A DNA stretch of 64,000 nucleotides from Clostridia bacterium (GCA_017399945.1 JAFQAQ010000004.1:62001-126000); one strand, 5' to 3'; positions 1-11,290 are shown, numbered from the stretch's first letter. Numbers and translations are program-made. Notes: a model not told the origin generated them from the sequence alone.

Positions 1-410
1 ATTTTGTTAACGTAAGCAATTCTTGGTACTTTGTACTTGTCTGCTTGACGCCAAACGGTTTCACTTTGAGGTTCAACGCCACCCTTTGCACAGAAGGTTG
101 CAACTGCACCGTCTAATACGCGGAGTGAACGTTCAACTTCTACGGTGAAGTCAACGTGTCCGGGAGTATCTATAATGTTTATACGATGACCTTTCCAGAA
201 ACAAGTGGTTGCTGCCGAAGTAATGGTAATACCACGTTCTTGTTCTTGAACCATCCAGTCCATAGTAGCTGCACCTTCGTGGGTTTCGCCGAGCTTATGG
301 GTTTTGCCGGTATAGAACAAAATTCTTTCGGTAGTAGTGGTTTTACCTGCGTCGATATGCGCCATTATACCTATGTTTCTGGTGATATTTAATTCGTTAT
401 TAGTAGCCAT
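1..410 (-). CDS. fusA: Elongation factor G, N-terminal part (cut by window edge)
   Basis: Translational GTPase that drives ribosomal translocation in the cytosol. Only the first 136 residues are present; the gene continues past base 1. The G domain is clear: the P-loop AHIDAGKTT lies near residues 17-25, the switch I segment RGITITSA near 59-66 and the G3 motif DTPGH near 81-85. The start ATG at 410 has a GGGGGAG-type ribosome binding site just upstream and sits 15 bases after the rpsG stop. It is the last gene of an rpsL-rpsG-fusA (str) operon. Confidence 0.97.
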   Translation of the reverse strand, partial: MATNNELNITRNIGIMAHIDAGKTTTTERILFYTGKTHKLGETHEGAATMDWMVQEQERGITITSAATTCFWKGHRINIIDTPGHVDFTVEVERSLRVLDGAVATFCAKGGVEPQSETVWRQADKYKVPRIAYVNK

Positions 411-425
411 AGGTTACTCCCCCAA

Positions 426-896
426 TTAAAATCTGTAATGTGCGAACGCCTTGTTTGCTTCCGCCATTCTGTGAGTATCTTCTTTCTTCTTTACTGCAGC
501 GCCGGTATTGTTGAACGCGTCAACTAATTCTCCTGCAAGACGAGCAGCCATTTCTCTTTCGCCTCTCTTTCTAGCGGCGATTACGAGCCAACGGATAGCG
601 AGCGTCTGTCTTCTTTCAGCTCTGATTTCGATAGGTACTTGATAGTTAGCACCACCAACTCTCCTAGCTTTTACTTCAACCATAGGCATAATGTTGCCTA
701 ATGCTTGATTGAACATTTCTTTTGCGTCCTGACCAACTTTTTCAGCTGCTTGAGTGAACGCTTCGTAAACGATGCCCTGAGCTATTCCCTTTTTACCGTC
801 TAACATAACTTGGTTGATAAGTTTGGTTACAACTTTGTCGTTATACACGGGATCGGGCAAAACGTCTCTCTTTGCAATATTGCCTCTTCTTGGCAT
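426..896 (-). CDS. rpsG: 30S ribosomal protein S7
   Basis: Primary assembly protein of the 30S head; binds the 3' domain of 16S rRNA and lines the E site. The 156-residue product is full length and begins [16 protein letters not shown], typical of S7. The [14 protein letters not shown] and [10 protein letters not shown] segments are conserved family sequence. The ATG has a textbook AGGAGG site seven bases upstream. It lies between rpsL and fusA. The 202-base gap to rpsL is long and structured, the place where S7 regulates its own operon in Escherichia coli. Confidence 0.98.
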   Translation of the reverse strand: MPRRGNIAKRDVLPDPVYNDKVVTKLINQVMLDGKKGIAQGIVYEAFTQAAEKVGQDAKEMFNQALGNIMPMVEVKARRVGGANYQVPIEIRAERRQTLAIRWLVIAARKRGEREMAARLAGELVDAFNNTGAAVKKKEDTHRMAEANKAFAHYRF

Positions 897-1098
897 ATTT
901 ATAATCCTCCTTTAATAATTTGCGTGTCTACACGCTTTCTTAAGGGTAAACCCTTGTTCGTACGGCTATCACTTGCCCACCATCGTGGGTAGCGAACCTT
1001 CTGTCTTTCGACATACTGCCTACCAATCATCGGGTTAATTTTCCGAATTCCGATTTTTAAGTAGGTGTTTTGTTGTTTTGATTAACTAAATTACTTTA
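897..1098 (-). promoter_or_regulatory. Structured rpsL-rpsG intergenic leader, possible S7 feedback site
   Basis: The 202 bases between S12 and S7 hold three compact inverted repeats: GCGTGT/ACACGC at 922-935, AAGGGT/ACCCTT at 942-955 and CCCAC/GTGGG at 976-989. No open frame of note is present. In E. coli S7 binds the rpsL-rpsG spacer to repress translation. A similar role here is inference from position and structure only; I did not match a defined S7-binding consensus. Confidence 0.4.
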
Positions 1099-1470
1099 TT
1101 ATTTAGGTCTTTTTGCGCCGTATCTAGATCTTGCTTGTCTGCGCTTTGCAACGCCGGCAGTATCTAAAGCACCACGCACGATATGGTATCTAACACCAGG
1201 TAAGTCTTTTACCCTTCCACCACGGATAAGAACTGAGCTGTGTTCTTGAAGGTTGTGACCTTCACCGGGGATGTAAACGATACCTTCAGCCTTGTTAGTC
1301 AATCTTACTCTGGCAATTTTACGTAATGCAGAGTTAGGTTTTTTAGGGGTAGTAGTGGTTACAGACAAGCACACGCCACGTTTTTGGGGACATTCCTCTA
1401 AAATCGGGGACTTAGACTTGTAAGTAATTTTCTTTCTTCCCTGTCTGATTAACTGTTGAATTGTAGGCAT
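1099..1470 (-). CDS. rpsL: 30S ribosomal protein S12
   Basis: Decoding-centre protein of the 30S subunit. The 123-residue product carries the conserved loop [13 protein letters not shown] near residues 39-51, which contains the lysine altered in streptomycin-resistant mutants, and the [13 protein letters not shown] segment near 91-103. Residues there look wild type. The ATG is preceded by AAGGAGGTG. It is the first gene of the str operon, with its own promoter at 1572-1600 and a hairpin at the predicted 5' end of the transcript. Confidence 0.98.
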   Translation of the reverse strand: MPTIQQLIRQGRKKITYKSKSPILEECPQKRGVCLSVTTTTPKKPNSALRKIARVRLTNKAEGIVYIPGEGHNLQEHSSVLIRGGRVKDLPGVRYHIVRGALDTAGVAKRRQARSRYGAKRPK

Positions 1471-1541
1471 TTACGCACCTCCTTAATTTTTTCGATATTC
1501 GGAAAACGGATTCGGAACTTCCGTTTCGGAAACTTTTTTAG

Positions 1542-1566
1542 TTCGTCGGGCATTATACCCGACGAA
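1542..1566 (-). other. Perfect hairpin at the 5' end of the str transcript
   Basis: TTCGTCGGG (1542-1550) is a perfect 9-bp inverted repeat of CCCGACGAA (1558-1566) around a 7-base loop. The promoter -10 box at 1572-1577 places the transcription start at about 1565, so the mRNA would begin with this hairpin. No U-run follows on the minus strand, so it is not a normal terminator of rpoC. It could protect the 5' end or act as an operator. Confidence 0.55.
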
Positions 1567-1571
1567 TATTA

Positions 1572-1600
1572 ATTGTACCAAATATGTTGGTTTTAGTCAA
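1572..1600 (-). promoter_or_regulatory. Promoter of rpsL-rpsG-fusA
   Basis: On the minus strand, TTGACT (1595-1600), a 17-base spacer and TACAAT (1572-1577). It lies between the rpoC stop and rpsL, so the str operon can be transcribed separately from rpoBC. Confidence 0.8.
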
Positions 1601-1633
1601 ACAAAAACGCTTGGTTTTTGCAGTTTTTAAGGC

Positions 1634-4600
1634 TTATTCTTGCACTTCTTCGGCTTCTACCGTTCTTTGCAACACCGATTGGGGAGAAACGTTCTTGTAA
1701 TCTTTTATACCCGTACCTGCGGGGATAAGTTTACCGATAATAACGTTTTCTTTAAGTCCCAATAACGGGTCGATTTTGTTCTTAATCGCTGCTTCGGTAA
1801 GAACTCTTGCAGTTTCTTGGAAGGACGCTGCCGATAGGAAGGATTCCTTAGCGAGTGCCGCTTTGGTAATACCGAGAAGTATTCTCTTACCAACGGGAGG
1901 TCTCTTACCTGCTTCAACTGCCGCCTTGTTCTCTTCTTCAAACCTGTAAAGATCCAATTTTTCGCCTGGGAGAATATCTGCATCGCCAGATTTTTCGATT
2001 TGAACCTTTTTCATCATTTGACGAACGATAATTTCAACGTGTTTGTCGTTGATATCAACGCCTTGAGAACGATATACGCTTTGAATTTCTTTAAGAATAT
2101 AGTCTTGAACGCCCTTGATACCCTTGGTTTTAAGTATATCTTGTGGATATACGGAACCGTTTGTAAGTACCGTACCTGGTTCAACTTTGTCACCGGTTTT
2201 TACGGTTACGCTAGTGCCGAAAGGTATGGTGTAATCTTTGCTTTCGCCTTCGTCGGTTTTAACGATAACGTGAATAATCTTGTCTTTTTCTTCGATTTCC
2301 ACTTCACCACTGTGTACGCAAACGATAGCGGCGTGCTTGGGTTTTCTTGCTTCGAAGAGTTCTTCAACTCTGGGAAGACCTTGGGTTATATCGCCCGTAG
2401 ACGCGATACCACCGGTGTGGAAGGTTCTCATAGTAAGCTGAGTACCTGGTTCACCGATTGATTGAGCGGCAATAATACCAACTGCTTCGCCGATTTGTAC
2501 GGGGTTGTTGTTAGACATGTTTTTACCGTAACACTTAGCGCAAACGCCAGTCTTGGACTTACAGGTAAATACGCTTCTGATTTCAACTTCTTCGATACCT
2601 GCTTTAACGATTTCGTCAGCCATATCTTCGGAAATCATTTCGCCACCCTTAACCATAACTTCGCCGGTAGTTGGGTTGATAACGTCGTTAATAACGAATC
2701 TTCCTGCGATTCTATCACGTAAGCCTTCGATGATTTCGCCTTTGCTACCCTTGATTGCAGTAACTTTGATACCCTTTGCTTTTTCGCCAAGGTTTGCAAA
2801 ACAGTCGTCTTCTTTTACGATAACTTCTTGCGCTACGTCAACTAATCTTCTGGTTAAGTAACCGGAGTCAGCAGTTTTCAACGCGGTATCGGCAAGACCT
2901 TTACGTCCACCGTGTGAAGAAATAAAGTATTCTAGAACGGAAAGACCTTCACGGAAGCACGATTTAACAGGAATTTCAATAGTTTTACCGTTAGGATCGG
3001 TCATAAGACCACGCATGCCGGCAAGTTGTTTAATTTGGTCGATAGAACCACGCGCACCGGAGTTTGCCATCATTAAGATTGGGTTGAACTCGTCTAGAGT
3101 TGCTCTAAGTTTTTCAGTAACGTCGTCGGTTGCTTGTTTCCAAATAGAAACGACCTTTTTGTATCTTTCGTCGTCGGTAATATACCCTTTCTTATAAAGG
3201 TTTTCTACTTTAAGAACGTGTTCTTCGGCAGCCTTTAAGATAACGGGTTTTTCCTTAGGCATGTGCATATCGAATACGCTGGTGGTAATTGCGCCAACGG
3301 TAGAATATTTAAATCCGAGTGCTTTTACCTTGTCCAATACGTCTGCCGCACAGCTTGCGCCGTGACGCTTAAAGCAAGCGCCAACGATTTTTTGAAGGTC
3401 TTTTTTACCAACTAACTTGTCTATTTCAAAGTTAACGAAATCTTGTTTGGTTTCTCTCTTGGTAAAGCCTAAATCTTGTGGAATTGCTTCGTTAAAGATA
3501 ATCTTACCAACCGAAGTTCTAATTCTACCAACGATTTTTTCGCCGTCCACTTCAACTTCTCTACGAACGATAATTTCGTCTTGAAGCTTAATCTTGCCCG
3601 TTTGATATGCCATGATAGCTTCTTCGGGAGAAGAATAGGATACGGTGTATTCGGGAACGCCGTAAAGAACGCCGTTTTCGTCCTTTCTACCCTTTTCGTT
3701 ATATCTTTCGCCAATGTGACGACGGATAAGAGTTAGATAGTAAGAACCCATAACCATATCTTGAGTAGGACTCATTACAGGCTTACCGTCGGAAAGCTTT
3801 AAGATATTGTTAGAAGCGAGCATCAAGAATCTTGCTTCTGCTTGCGCTTCTACCGAAAGAGGTACGTGAACTGCCATTTGGTCGCCGTCGAAGTCTGCGT
3901 TGAACGCACCGCATACTAAGGGGTGAAGTTTAATTGCACGACCTTCTATAAGTACGGGTTCGAAAGCTTGAATGGATAGTCTATGAAGCGTAGGAGCACG
4001 GTTTAGGAATACTGGGTGGTCTTTGATAACGTCTTCTAATACGTCCCAAACGACCGTCTTTGCGCGTTCAACCGTTCTCTTTGCGTTTTTAATGTTGTGA
4101 CAAATGTTGTTTTCTACAAGCTTTTTCATAACGAAAGGCTTGAAGAGTTCGATTGCCATTTCCTTAGGCAAACCACATTGATAAAGTTTTAGTTCAGGTC
4201 CTACTACGATAACCGAACGGCCGGAGTAGTCAACACGTTTACCAAGAAGGTTTTGACGGAAACGACCTTGCTTACCACGAAGCATACCCGAAAGAGATTT
4301 TAGTTCCCTGTTACTTGCGCCGGAAACTGCTTTGCCACGTCTACCGTTGTCGATAAGCGCGTCAACTGCTTCTTGAAGCATTCTCTTTTCGTTTCTTATA
4401 ATGATTTCGGGCGCGCCGAGTTCCATTAACTTTTTAAGTCTGTTATTTCTGTTGATAACACGACGATACAAGTCGTTAAGGTCACTGGTCGCAAACCTTC
4501 CACCGTCGAGTTGTACCATAGGACGAAGTTCAGGTGGAATTACGGGAAGAACGTCTAAAATCATCCATTCAGGGTGGTTGCCACTCTTTCTGAAAGATTC

Positions 4601-5245
4601 AATAATTTCAATACGTTTTACCGCGCGAATTCTACGTTGACCGGATACGTTTTCTTCAATGATTTTCTTGGTTTCTGCGCTTTCCTTATCCAAGTCGATA
4701 GCCATTAAAAGTTCTTTAATAGCTTCTGCGCCCATACCCGTTTTGAAGGAGCCGATACCAAATTGTTCTTCGTATTCTTGTTTTTCCTTATCGGATAAAA
4801 CTTGTTTTAATTGAAGGGTGGTTTCGCCTGGGTCTAATACGATGTGACTTGCAAAATATAATACTTGTTCAAGATATTTTGGGCTCATATCAAGCATTAA
4901 ACCAATCTTTGAAGATACGCCCTTAAAATACCAAATGTGTGAAACGGGGGCTGCGAGTTCGATGTGTCCCATTCTGTCACGACGAACTTTGGATTTGGTG
5001 ATTTCTACGCCACACTTGTCGCAGATAACGCCTTTATAACGGATACGTTTATACTTACCGCAATGGCATTCCCAGTCCTTAGTCGGTCCAAAAATTCTTT
5101 CACAGAAAAGACCTCCCATTTCGGGTTTTTGAGTTCTGTAATTGATGGTTTCAGGCTTAGTAACTTCGCCGTAAGACCATTCCCTGATTTTTTCGGGGGA
5201 TGCAACGCCAATTTGTATAGAATCAAAATTGTTAAGTTCAAACAT
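1634..5245 (-). CDS. rpoC: DNA-directed RNA polymerase subunit beta'
   Basis: Largest catalytic subunit of RNA polymerase; 1203 residues, close to the usual Bacillota length. An N-terminal zinc site CHCGKY...CDKCG lies near residues 60-80. The catalytic metal motif [12 protein letters not shown] is near residues 450-461. The second zinc cluster ([14 protein letters not shown]) is near residue 890, followed by [20 protein letters not shown] of the bridge and trigger region. The start at 5245 has a TAAGGAGGG site. It follows rpoB by 14 bases, so the two are co-transcribed. No long lineage-specific insert is obvious. Confidence 0.98.
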   Translation of the reverse strand: MFELNNFDSIQIGVASPEKIREWSYGEVTKPETINYRTQKPEMGGLFCERIFGPTKDWECHCGKYKRIRYKGVICDKCGVEITKSKVRRDRMGHIELAAPVSHIWYFKGVSSKIGLMLDMSPKYLEQVLYFASHIVLDPGETTLQLKQVLSDKEKQEYEEQFGIGSFKTGMGAEAIKELLMAIDLDKESAETKKIIEENVSGQRRIRAVKRIEIIESFRKSGNHPEWMILDVLPVIPPELRPMVQLDGGRFATSDLNDLYRRVINRNNRLKKLMELGAPEIIIRNEKRMLQEAVDALIDNGRRGKAVSGASNRELKSLSGMLRGKQGRFRQNLLGKRVDYSGRSVIVVGPELKLYQCGLPKEMAIELFKPFVMKKLVENNICHNIKNAKRTVERAKTVVWDVLEDVIKDHPVFLNRAPTLHRLSIQAFEPVLIEGRAIKLHPLVCGAFNADFDGDQMAVHVPLSVEAQAEARFLMLASNNILKLSDGKPVMSPTQDMVMGSYYLTLIRRHIGERYNEKGRKDENGVLYGVPEYTVSYSSPEEAIMAYQTGKIKLQDEIIVRREVEVDGEKIVGRIRTSVGKIIFNEAIPQDLGFTKRETKQDFVNFEIDKLVGKKDLQKIVGACFKRHGASCAADVLDKVKALGFKYSTVGAITTSVFDMHMPKEKPVILKAAEEHVLKVENLYKKGYITDDERYKKVVSIWKQATDDVTEKLRATLDEFNPILMMANSGARGSIDQIKQLAGMRGLMTDPNGKTIEIPVKSCFREGLSVLEYFISSHGGRKGLADTALKTADSGYLTRRLVDVAQEVIVKEDDCFANLGEKAKGIKVTAIKGSKGEIIEGLRDRIAGRFVINDVINPTTGEVMVKGGEMISEDMADEIVKAGIEEVEIRSVFTCKSKTGVCAKCYGKNMSNNNPVQIGEAVGIIAAQSIGEPGTQLTMRTFHTGGIASTGDITQGLPRVEELFEARKPKHAAIVCVHSGEVEIEEKDKIIHVIVKTDEGESKDYTIPFGTSVTVKTGDKVEPGTVLTNGSVYPQDILKTKGIKGVQDYILKEIQSVYRSQGVDINDKHVEIIVRQMMKKVQIEKSGDADILPGEKLDLYRFEEENKAAVEAGKRPPVGKRILLGITKAALAKESFLSAASFQETARVLTEAAIKNKIDPLLGLKENVIIGKLIPAGTGIKDYKNVSPQSVLQRTVEAEEVQE

Positions 5246-5259
5246 TTTCTACTCCCTCC

Positions 5260-8200
5260 TTACTCGTTATCATCGTCGAAATCGTCGTCGAAAAGGTCGC
5301 CGTCTGGAATGGTGGTGTCAATTTCGCCGTCGTCATCGTCGAATATGTCGGAATTAAACACGAAGTCTTGGTCGATATCAACGTCTTCGTTGTCGTCGAA
5401 GGTTACTTCTCCGTCTAATCCTTCAATTGCAGTGTCTATATCTTCAATAGAAACTTCTTCTTGAACGTCTTTATCCCTTACTTGAGGAGTTACGTCGTCG
5501 TAATCGGCTTCGATAAGGTCTTTGAGCGCCAATTCTTCTTTGTTTTCGGTAAGAACCTTAACGTCAAGAGCAAGTGATTGTAATTCTTTAAGGAGTACCT
5601 TGAAGGCTTCCGGAATACCCGGTTCGCTTATGTTGGTGCCCTTTACGATGCTTTCGTAAGTCTTAACTCTACCAACGATATCGTCTGACTTAACGGTAAG
5701 AATTTCTTGAAGAACGTGTGCTGCGCCGTATGCTTCGAGTGCCCAAATTTCCATTTCACCGAATCTTTGGCCACCGAATTGCGCTTTACCACCGAGAGGT
5801 TGTTGGGTAACTAAGCTGTATGGACCGGTTGAACGTGCGTGAATCTTATCGTCAACTAAGTGGTGGAGCTTAATCATATACATTTGACCAACGGTAACTC
5901 TATTTTCAAAGGGTTCGCCCGTTCTGCCGTCGTATAATTGAATTTTACCATCAACTTCGCCGTCGGGGTTAACTATATTATTGTCTCTTAAAAGTTCCTT
6001 AATGTCGCTTTCGGTTGCACCGTCGAATACGGGGGTTGCAATCTTCCAGCCGAGTTGTTTACATACTAAGCCTAAGTGTACTTCTAGCACTTGACCGATG
6101 TTCATACGAGAAGGAACGCCCAATGGGATTAGCACGATTTGAAGTGGCGTGCCGTCTGCCATGAAAGGCATATCCGATTCAGGAAGAATTCTTGAAATAA
6201 CGCCCTTATTACCGTGACGACCTGCCATCTTATCACCGATGGAGATTTTACGTTTTTGTGCAATATATACTCTAACGAGTTTGTTTACGCCCGGCGCTAG
6301 TTCGTCTTTATTAGCCCTAGTGAATACCTTAACGTCAACTACGATACCGCCTTCACCGTGCGGAACACGTAAAGAAGTATCTCTAACTTCCCTAGCCTTT
6401 TCGCCAAAGATTGCGCGGAGCAATCTTTCTTCTGGGGTAAGGTCTGCTTCGCCCTTGGGGGTAACCTTACCAACTAGGATATCGCCACTGTTAACTTCTG
6501 CGCCAACTCTTACGATACCGTTTTCGTCAAGGTCTTTTAACGCGTCGTCGCCAACGTTAGGAATATCTCTGGTGATTTCTTCTTCACCGAGTCTAGTATC
6601 TCTTTCGTCGATTTCGTGTTCTTCAATGTGAATGGTGGTGAACACGTCTTCACGAACTAATTTTTCAGAAAGAAGTATAGCGTCTTCGTAGTTATAGCCT
6701 TCCCAGCTCATAAAGCCTACTAGGATATTTCTACCTAATGCAAGCTCGCCGTTCTTGGTGGAAGGACCGTCTGCGATAGTTTGTCCCTTTTCAATCTTTT
6801 CGCCTTTTTCAACGATAGGTCTTTGATTTAGACAAGTGCCTTGGTTGCTTCTTTCGAATTTTTTAAGTTTGTATTCTCTGTCCGTACCGTCTTCTTCGGT
6901 TATAACGATACAATCGCTTGCAACCGTTTTAACTATACCTGCGTTGGTTGCGTTAACCATAACGCCCGAGTCGTATGCAATACGTCTTTCAATACCCGTG
7001 GCTACGATTGCGTTTTCAGGACAAAGTAGTGGAACTGCTTGACGTTGCATGTTAGAACCCATCAACGCACGGTTGGTATCGTCGTTTTCCAAGAAAGGAA
7101 TAAGCGCGGTTGCAACCGAGATAAGTTGTTTTGGAGAAACGTCCATGTAATCAATCTTTTCTTTAACTTCTTCGGTGATTTGTTCACGAAGTCTGCAAGA
7201 AACACGGTCGTTTTCAAAATACTTGTTGTCGATTAAAGGTTCGTTTGCTTGCGCAACGATATAGTTATCTTCTTCGTCGGCAGTTAAGTAATCAACGCGT
7301 TCGGTAACGATAGTTTCAATCTTGCCGTCTGCGCCGAGAACGTGGTCAACCTTTCTATATGGCGATTCGATAAAGCCGTATTCGTTAACCTTTGCGTATG
7401 CTGCGAGTGAAGAGATAAGACCGATGTTTTGACCTTCAGGGGTTTCGATAGGACACATTCTGCCGTAGTGAGAGTGGTGTACGTCACGAACTTCGAAGGT
7501 TGCTCTTTCACGGTTAAGACCGCCTGGGCCTAACGCCGAAAGTTTTCTCTTGTGAGTGAGTTCTGCAATTGGGTTGGTTTGGTCCATAAACTGCGATAGT
7601 TGTGAAGAACCGAAGAATTCCTTAATAGCAGAGCTTACGGGACGAGCGTTGATAAGACCTAAGGGAGAAACTTCTTTAAGGTCTTGTTGAGTTGCCATTC
7701 TTTCTTTGATAACTCTTTCCAATCTTGCTACGCCGATACGGAATTGGTTTTGTAAAAGTTCGCCAACCGAACGTACGCGACGATTGCCAAGGTGGTCGAT
7801 GTTATCGATGGAGTTAAGACCAAAGTTAAGGTCTAAGTTAATGGAAACGGTTGCAACGATATCGTCTACCGTAATGTGTTTGTGATTTAACTTGTCCATT
7901 AAAGGACGAAGAACCTTTTTGTCTTCCGCAGAAAGTTTTTCTGGAAGGTTTTCCATAATGCGTGCATACGCAAGGCAAGCTTCGATAAATCTAATTCTAA
8001 CTTCTCTTGCCTTTTCTTGATTCTTCTTGTCTTCGGGTTTTTCTTCAACGCCGGGAAGCGCAACTTTGTCTTCAAGATAGAAAAGTTGGTTGATTTCACG
8101 CTTTAAGATTTCAGCAGTTTGTTCAACGCCGTTTTCCTTAGCAGTAGCGATAACCTTAGATGAAAAATCCAAAGTGGGATAATATACGTAATCCAAAAGA

Positions 8201-9273
8201 CCAAAGAATCTTGGATCAACGCCGGTAACTTCCTTGAAGGAAACTGCGTTGTTTGCGATAACCTTATGTCTAACGCCGTCAACGTCCGCATAGAATACGT
8301 TAATACCTGCGTCTTGAATTCTTTCAGCAGTACCCTTGTCGATAATTTGACCTGCTTGCGCAAGTAATTCACCATCTTGACTAACTACGTCGTCGGCAGA
8401 TTTTAAGCCAACGATTCTTACGCCCATTCTTAGACGTTTGTTGAACTTGTATCTACCTACCCTAGCGAGATCGTAACGTCTTGCATCGAAGAAAAGGTTT
8501 TTAAGATGTTGTTTAACTGCTTCTTCGGTGGGGATTTCACCTGGGCGTAAACGACGGTATAATTCGTTAAGACCGTCGGTTTCTGATTTAGCGGTATCTT
8601 TCGCGCAAGTATCGGCAATCATAGAGTTGCCGTCGAATAACTCGTTGATTTGTTCGTCGGTACCAAAACCAAGCGCACGCAATAAAACTGTTGCGGTAAG
8701 CTTTCTAGTTCTGTCAACGTGAACCCAAAGAACGTTTTGGGAATCTTGTTCGAATTCTAACCAAGCACCACGAGAAGGAATTACGGTAGTATCGTAAATC
8801 TTCTTACCGGTCTTGTCCACTTGAACGTTGTTGTAAACGCCGGGAGAACGAACTAATTGAGAAACGATTACTCTTTCTGCGCCGTTGATAAGGAAAGAGC
8901 CGTTTTCCGTCATAAGTGGGAAATCACCCATGAAAACGTCTTGGTCGATTACGGCGTCCGTAACCTTGTTAACCAATCTAACCTTAACTTTAAGGGGAAG
9001 ATCATAAGTTTCCCTTCTTGCCCTACACTCCTTTTCGTCGTATCTGGGCGTACCTTCCAAACTATGCTCTAAAAAGTATAGTTCGAAGTGATCGGAGTAG
9101 TCGGTAATAGGTGAAAAATCTTCAAATACTTCGCTGATGCCTTCTTTAATAAACGCATCGTAGGAGTCTTTTTGGATTTTAACGAGATATGGAAGTTCAA
9201 TCGCTTCTTTAATCTTGCTGAAAGTCTTTCTCGTTATCTTACCGCTCTGAATTTCAGATAATTTACGTGCCAT
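5260..9273 (-). CDS. rpoB: DNA-directed RNA polymerase subunit beta
   Basis: Catalytic beta subunit of RNA polymerase. The rifampicin-pocket region is intact ([13 protein letters not shown], then [12 protein letters not shown]) and the C-terminal clamp segments [21 protein letters not shown]-like are present. I start at the ATG at 9273, nine bases after AAGGAG, not at the in-frame TTG three bases earlier. The 1337-residue product is longer than a typical Bacillota RpoB (about 1190). About 80 of the extra residues form a strongly acidic C-terminal tail after [11 protein letters not shown], rich in Asp and Glu. A roughly 200-base structured leader precedes it. Confidence 0.97.
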   Translation of the reverse strand: MARKLSEIQSGKITRKTFSKIKEAIELPYLVKIQKDSYDAFIKEGISEVFEDFSPITDYSDHFELYFLEHSLEGTPRYDEKECRARRETYDLPLKVKVRLVNKVTDAVIDQDVFMGDFPLMTENGSFLINGAERVIVSQLVRSPGVYNNVQVDKTGKKIYDTTVIPSRGAWLEFEQDSQNVLWVHVDRTRKLTATVLLRALGFGTDEQINELFDGNSMIADTCAKDTAKSETDGLNELYRRLRPGEIPTEEAVKQHLKNLFFDARRYDLARVGRYKFNKRLRMGVRIVGLKSADDVVSQDGELLAQAGQIIDKGTAERIQDAGINVFYADVDGVRHKVIANNAVSFKEVTGVDPRFFGLLDYVYYPTLDFSSKVIATAKENGVEQTAEILKREINQLFYLEDKVALPGVEEKPEDKKNQEKAREVRIRFIEACLAYARIMENLPEKLSAEDKKVLRPLMDKLNHKHITVDDIVATVSINLDLNFGLNSIDNIDHLGNRRVRSVGELLQNQFRIGVARLERVIKERMATQQDLKEVSPLGLINARPVSSAIKEFFGSSQLSQFMDQTNPIAELTHKRKLSALGPGGLNRERATFEVRDVHHSHYGRMCPIETPEGQNIGLISSLAAYAKVNEYGFIESPYRKVDHVLGADGKIETIVTERVDYLTADEEDNYIVAQANEPLIDNKYFENDRVSCRLREQITEEVKEKIDYMDVSPKQLISVATALIPFLENDDTNRALMGSNMQRQAVPLLCPENAIVATGIERRIAYDSGVMVNATNAGIVKTVASDCIVITEEDGTDREYKLKKFERSNQGTCLNQRPIVEKGEKIEKGQTIADGPSTKNGELALGRNILVGFMSWEGYNYEDAILLSEKLVREDVFTTIHIEEHEIDERDTRLGEEEITRDIPNVGDDALKDLDENGIVRVGAEVNSGDILVGKVTPKGEADLTPEERLLRAIFGEKAREVRDTSLRVPHGEGGIVVDVKVFTRANKDELAPGVNKLVRVYIAQKRKISIGDKMAGRHGNKGVISRILPESDMPFMADGTPLQIVLIPLGVPSRMNIGQVLEVHLGLVCKQLGWKIATPVFDGATESDIKELLRDNNIVNPDGEVDGKIQLYDGRTGEPFENRVTVGQMYMIKLHHLVDDKIHARSTGPYSLVTQQPLGGKAQFGGQRFGEMEIWALEAYGAAHVLQEILTVKSDDIVGRVKTYESIVKGTNISEPGIPEAFKVLLKELQSLALDVKVLTENKEELALKDLIEADYDDVTPQVRDKDVQEEVSIEDIDTAIEGLDGEVTFDDNEDVDIDQDFVFNSDIFDDDDGEIDTTIPDGDLFDDDFDDDNE

Positions 9274-9309
9274 CAAAACACACTCCTTAAAAAAATTTTA
9301 AATTATTTG

Positions 9310-9441
9310 CCGACAATGTTTACAAAACGCAAATTTTGTTGTATAATTTTGTCGGTCGGTAATAATTGGCTAATTACGAATAAAAATCGACTGATTTTAG
9401 GGGTTTTTACCTTTGTTTTTTTAAGGTTTTTCCCCTTAAAA
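9310..9441 (-). promoter_or_regulatory. Structured leader upstream of rpoB
   Basis: The rpoB promoter lies more than 200 bases from the start codon. The leader holds two large inverted repeats: CCGACAA/TTGTCGG at 9310-9355, with an inner ACAAAA/TTTTGT, and TTTTAGGGG/CCCCTTAAAA at 9395-9441, with an inner CCTT/AAGG. Neither is followed by a U-run on the minus strand. I see no L10-leader consensus here. Regulation of rpoBC through this leader is inference. Confidence 0.45.
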
Positions 9442-9483
9442 GGCGATAGTAATCGATATTAACCTATCATAATGCATTTTATA

Positions 9484-9512
9484 ATGTTATCGTAATTCGT
9501 CAAGATTGTCAA
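9484..9512 (-). promoter_or_regulatory. Promoter of rpoB-rpoC
   Basis: TTGACA (9507-9512), 17 bases, TAACAT (9484-9489) on the minus strand. A second TTGACG lies just inside the spacer. rpoBC thus has its own promoter, consistent with its separation from rplJL in this genome. Confidence 0.7.
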
Positions 9513-9581
9513 GTGAATAAAAGACATTTTAAAAATTTTTTATTTTTTTTAAGATATTGACCAATTTTTCATGGGTGTTTT

Positions 9582-9827
9582 ATGCGAATAGACAAATTTT
9601 TAAAGGTTTCTAGAATACTTAAAAGAAGAACTCTTGCCCAAGAATCGGTTAGCAGTGGCAGAATTAAAATTAACGGAAAGGTGGTTAAGCCCGCACATCA
9701 AGTTAAAGAAGGCGATTTGGTTGAACTTGGGTTTTCTAGCGGTACTATTACTATAAAAATTTTGATGATTAAAGAAACGGTAAAAAAAGAAGAAGCCGAA
9801 AAAACGTATCAGGTTATAGAAGGATAA
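9582..9827 (+). CDS. rqcP: RqcP/YabO-type S4 RNA-binding protein
   Basis: Small S4-domain protein that, in Bacillus subtilis, works with RqcH on the large ribosomal subunit during alanine tailing of stalled nascent chains. The 81-residue product is almost entirely one S4 domain: it opens MRIDKFLKVSRILKRRTLA, followed by SGRIKINGKVVKPAHQVKEGD, very like YabO. It overlaps nothing and ends two bases before ispDF, so the genes are probably co-transcribed. The plus-strand promoter was not resolved in the A/T-rich gap shared with rpoB. Confidence 0.88.
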   Translation: MRIDKFLKVSRILKRRTLAQESVSSGRIKINGKVVKPAHQVKEGDLVELGFSSGTITIKILMIKETVKKEEAEKTYQVIEG

Positions 9828-9829
9828 AT

Positions 9830-10951
9830 ATGAGAGTTAGTTTACTACTTACTTGCGCGGGCAAAGGCGAACGCGCAGGGTTTGAAAAAAACAAGTTGCT
9901 AGTTTCGGTTAACGGCGTTACTACTTTGGAGCGTTCGCTAAACGCTTTTATACAAAGTGGACTTATCGACCAATACGTTATTACGGCTAGCAAGGTGGAT
10001 ATTGAAGAAATTAAAAGGCTTTTGAACGGCTTGCCCGTAACCATTGTTGAAGGTGGCGCTACCCGTACGCAATCGGTTAAAAACGGACTTTCTGCCGTTG
10101 ACGGAGATATAGTTTTAATTCACGACGGGGCACGCCCTTACCTATCAAAAAATCTTATCAAAGCGTGTATAGACGGGGCAATTGAACACGGTGGAGTTAT
10201 CCCTACCCTTCAATCTAGAAACACGGTCGTTAAGGCAATTAACGGCAAGGTCGTTGAATATATGGGAAAGGACGAACTTTTTTCCGTTCAAACTCCACAA
10301 ACTTTCAAAACCCAACTTATTAAAAAGGCTTTTGCGCTTGCCGAAAACAAAAGTTATAACGACGACGGCGAAATTTATAAAACCTTTATAGGCGACCTTT
10401 ACTCAGTAGAAGGCGAAGGTGCTAACGTTAAACTAACCTATGCGCAGGACTTTAATTTTGTCAGTACGAAATCTCAATATCGTTTCGGCACGGGGTTTGA
10501 TTGCCATAAGTTAGTTGAAAATAGAAAACTTATTTTAGGTGGAATTGAAATCCCACACGACAAAGGTCTTTTGGGACACAGCGACGCAGACGTTTTAACC
10601 CACGCTGTTATGGACGCAATGCTTTCTGCTTGCGCGCTTAGAGATATTGGTTATCATTTTCCCGACACCGACCAAAAATATAAAAATGCCGACAGTATAC
10701 TATTATTAAAACAAGTTATAAATTTAGTTGGCGAAAAGGGTTACAAGGTAGATAGCGTTAGCGCAACCATTATGGCGGAAAAACCCAAACTTAAAGGGGT
10801 TATACCACAAATTACCCAGAATCTCGCTAACGTGCTAGATATCCCAACGGACAAAGTGGGTATTGGCGCGACCACCCTTGAAGGTCTTGGATTCGTTGGG
10901 CGTGAAGAAGGTATTTGCGTGCACGCAACGGCAACTTTAAGGAGTGTTTAA
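9830..10951 (+). CDS. ispDF: Bifunctional IspD/IspF, MEP isoprenoid pathway
   Basis: Fusion of 2-C-methyl-D-erythritol 4-phosphate cytidylyltransferase (about residues 1-210) and 2-C-methyl-D-erythritol 2,4-cyclodiphosphate synthase (about 217-373). IspD signatures: LLTCAGKGERAG, GGATRTQSVKNGL, IHDGARPYL, SVQTPQTFK. IspF signatures: GTGFDCHKL (Asp and His metal ligands), GHSDADVLTHAVMDA and GATTLEGLGFVGREEGI. Domain order matches known IspDF fusions. Steps three and five of the pathway are joined; ispE is not in the window. The stop overlaps the next start (TAATG). Confidence 0.95.
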   Translation: MRVSLLLTCAGKGERAGFEKNKLLVSVNGVTTLERSLNAFIQSGLIDQYVITASKVDIEEIKRLLNGLPVTIVEGGATRTQSVKNGLSAVDGDIVLIHDGARPYLSKNLIKACIDGAIEHGGVIPTLQSRNTVVKAINGKVVEYMGKDELFSVQTPQTFKTQLIKKAFALAENKSYNDDGEIYKTFIGDLYSVEGEGANVKLTYAQDFNFVSTKSQYRFGTGFDCHKLVENRKLILGGIEIPHDKGLLGHSDADVLTHAVMDAMLSACALRDIGYHFPDTDQKYKNADSILLLKQVINLVGEKGYKVDSVSATIMAEKPKLKGVIPQITQNLANVLDIPTDKVGIGATTLEGLGFVGREEGICVHATATLRSV

Positions 10952-11253
10952 TGAAAAGTTGTAAAATTACCGTAAAGAAAATTACCACTTACCCTGACCT
11001 TATAGCCGAGTATGAAAACCCCATAGAACATACTTGCGATATGAAGGTAAACCAAACCTTTATAACCGACGGAGATAAAAAGCCACAAGGTTTTTGCGAT
11101 AGCGCTTGGGATAGCGTTTATCCTTTCGTAAAAGAACTCTGCAATGGTGGTGGGAATTTTTACGACGGATGGATGAAAAACCCTAAAAGCGCAATGATTT
11201 CTTGTAACGACGGGTTCCGTCCGGTTTCTTTTTTGATAGAAGTTATAGAATAA
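10951..11253 (+). CDS. TIGR04076 family protein
   Basis: 100-residue protein of unknown function. It begins MKSCKITVKKITTYPDL and has Cys at residue 4 plus two mid-protein cysteines (HTCDMKV, GFCDSAWDSVYPFVKELCNGG), then the FYDGWMKNP and MISCNDGFRPVSF segments typical of TIGR04076. The cysteines suggest metal or redox chemistry, but that is not established. It starts within the ispDF stop codon (TAATG) after GGAGTG, so it is translationally coupled. A 12-codon-longer frame upstream lies inside ispDF and was not used. Confidence 0.8.
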   Translation: MKSCKITVKKITTYPDLIAEYENPIEHTCDMKVNQTFITDGDKKPQGFCDSAWDSVYPFVKELCNGGGNFYDGWMKNPKSAMISCNDGFRPVSFLIEVIE

Positions 11254-11263
11254 AAACAATAAA

Positions 11264-11290
11264 AAAACGCAGTTGATTTCACTGCGTTTT
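11264..11290 (+). terminator. Terminator of rqcP-ispDF operon
   Basis: AAAACGCAGT / ACTGCGTTTT with a 7-base loop, followed by AATTTT. It sits 11 bases after the TIGR04076 stop. Confidence 0.85.

Noticed and set aside
1705-9072. Numerous frames inside rpoC and rpoB on both strands
   Set aside because: Shadows of the polymerase genes with no family match.
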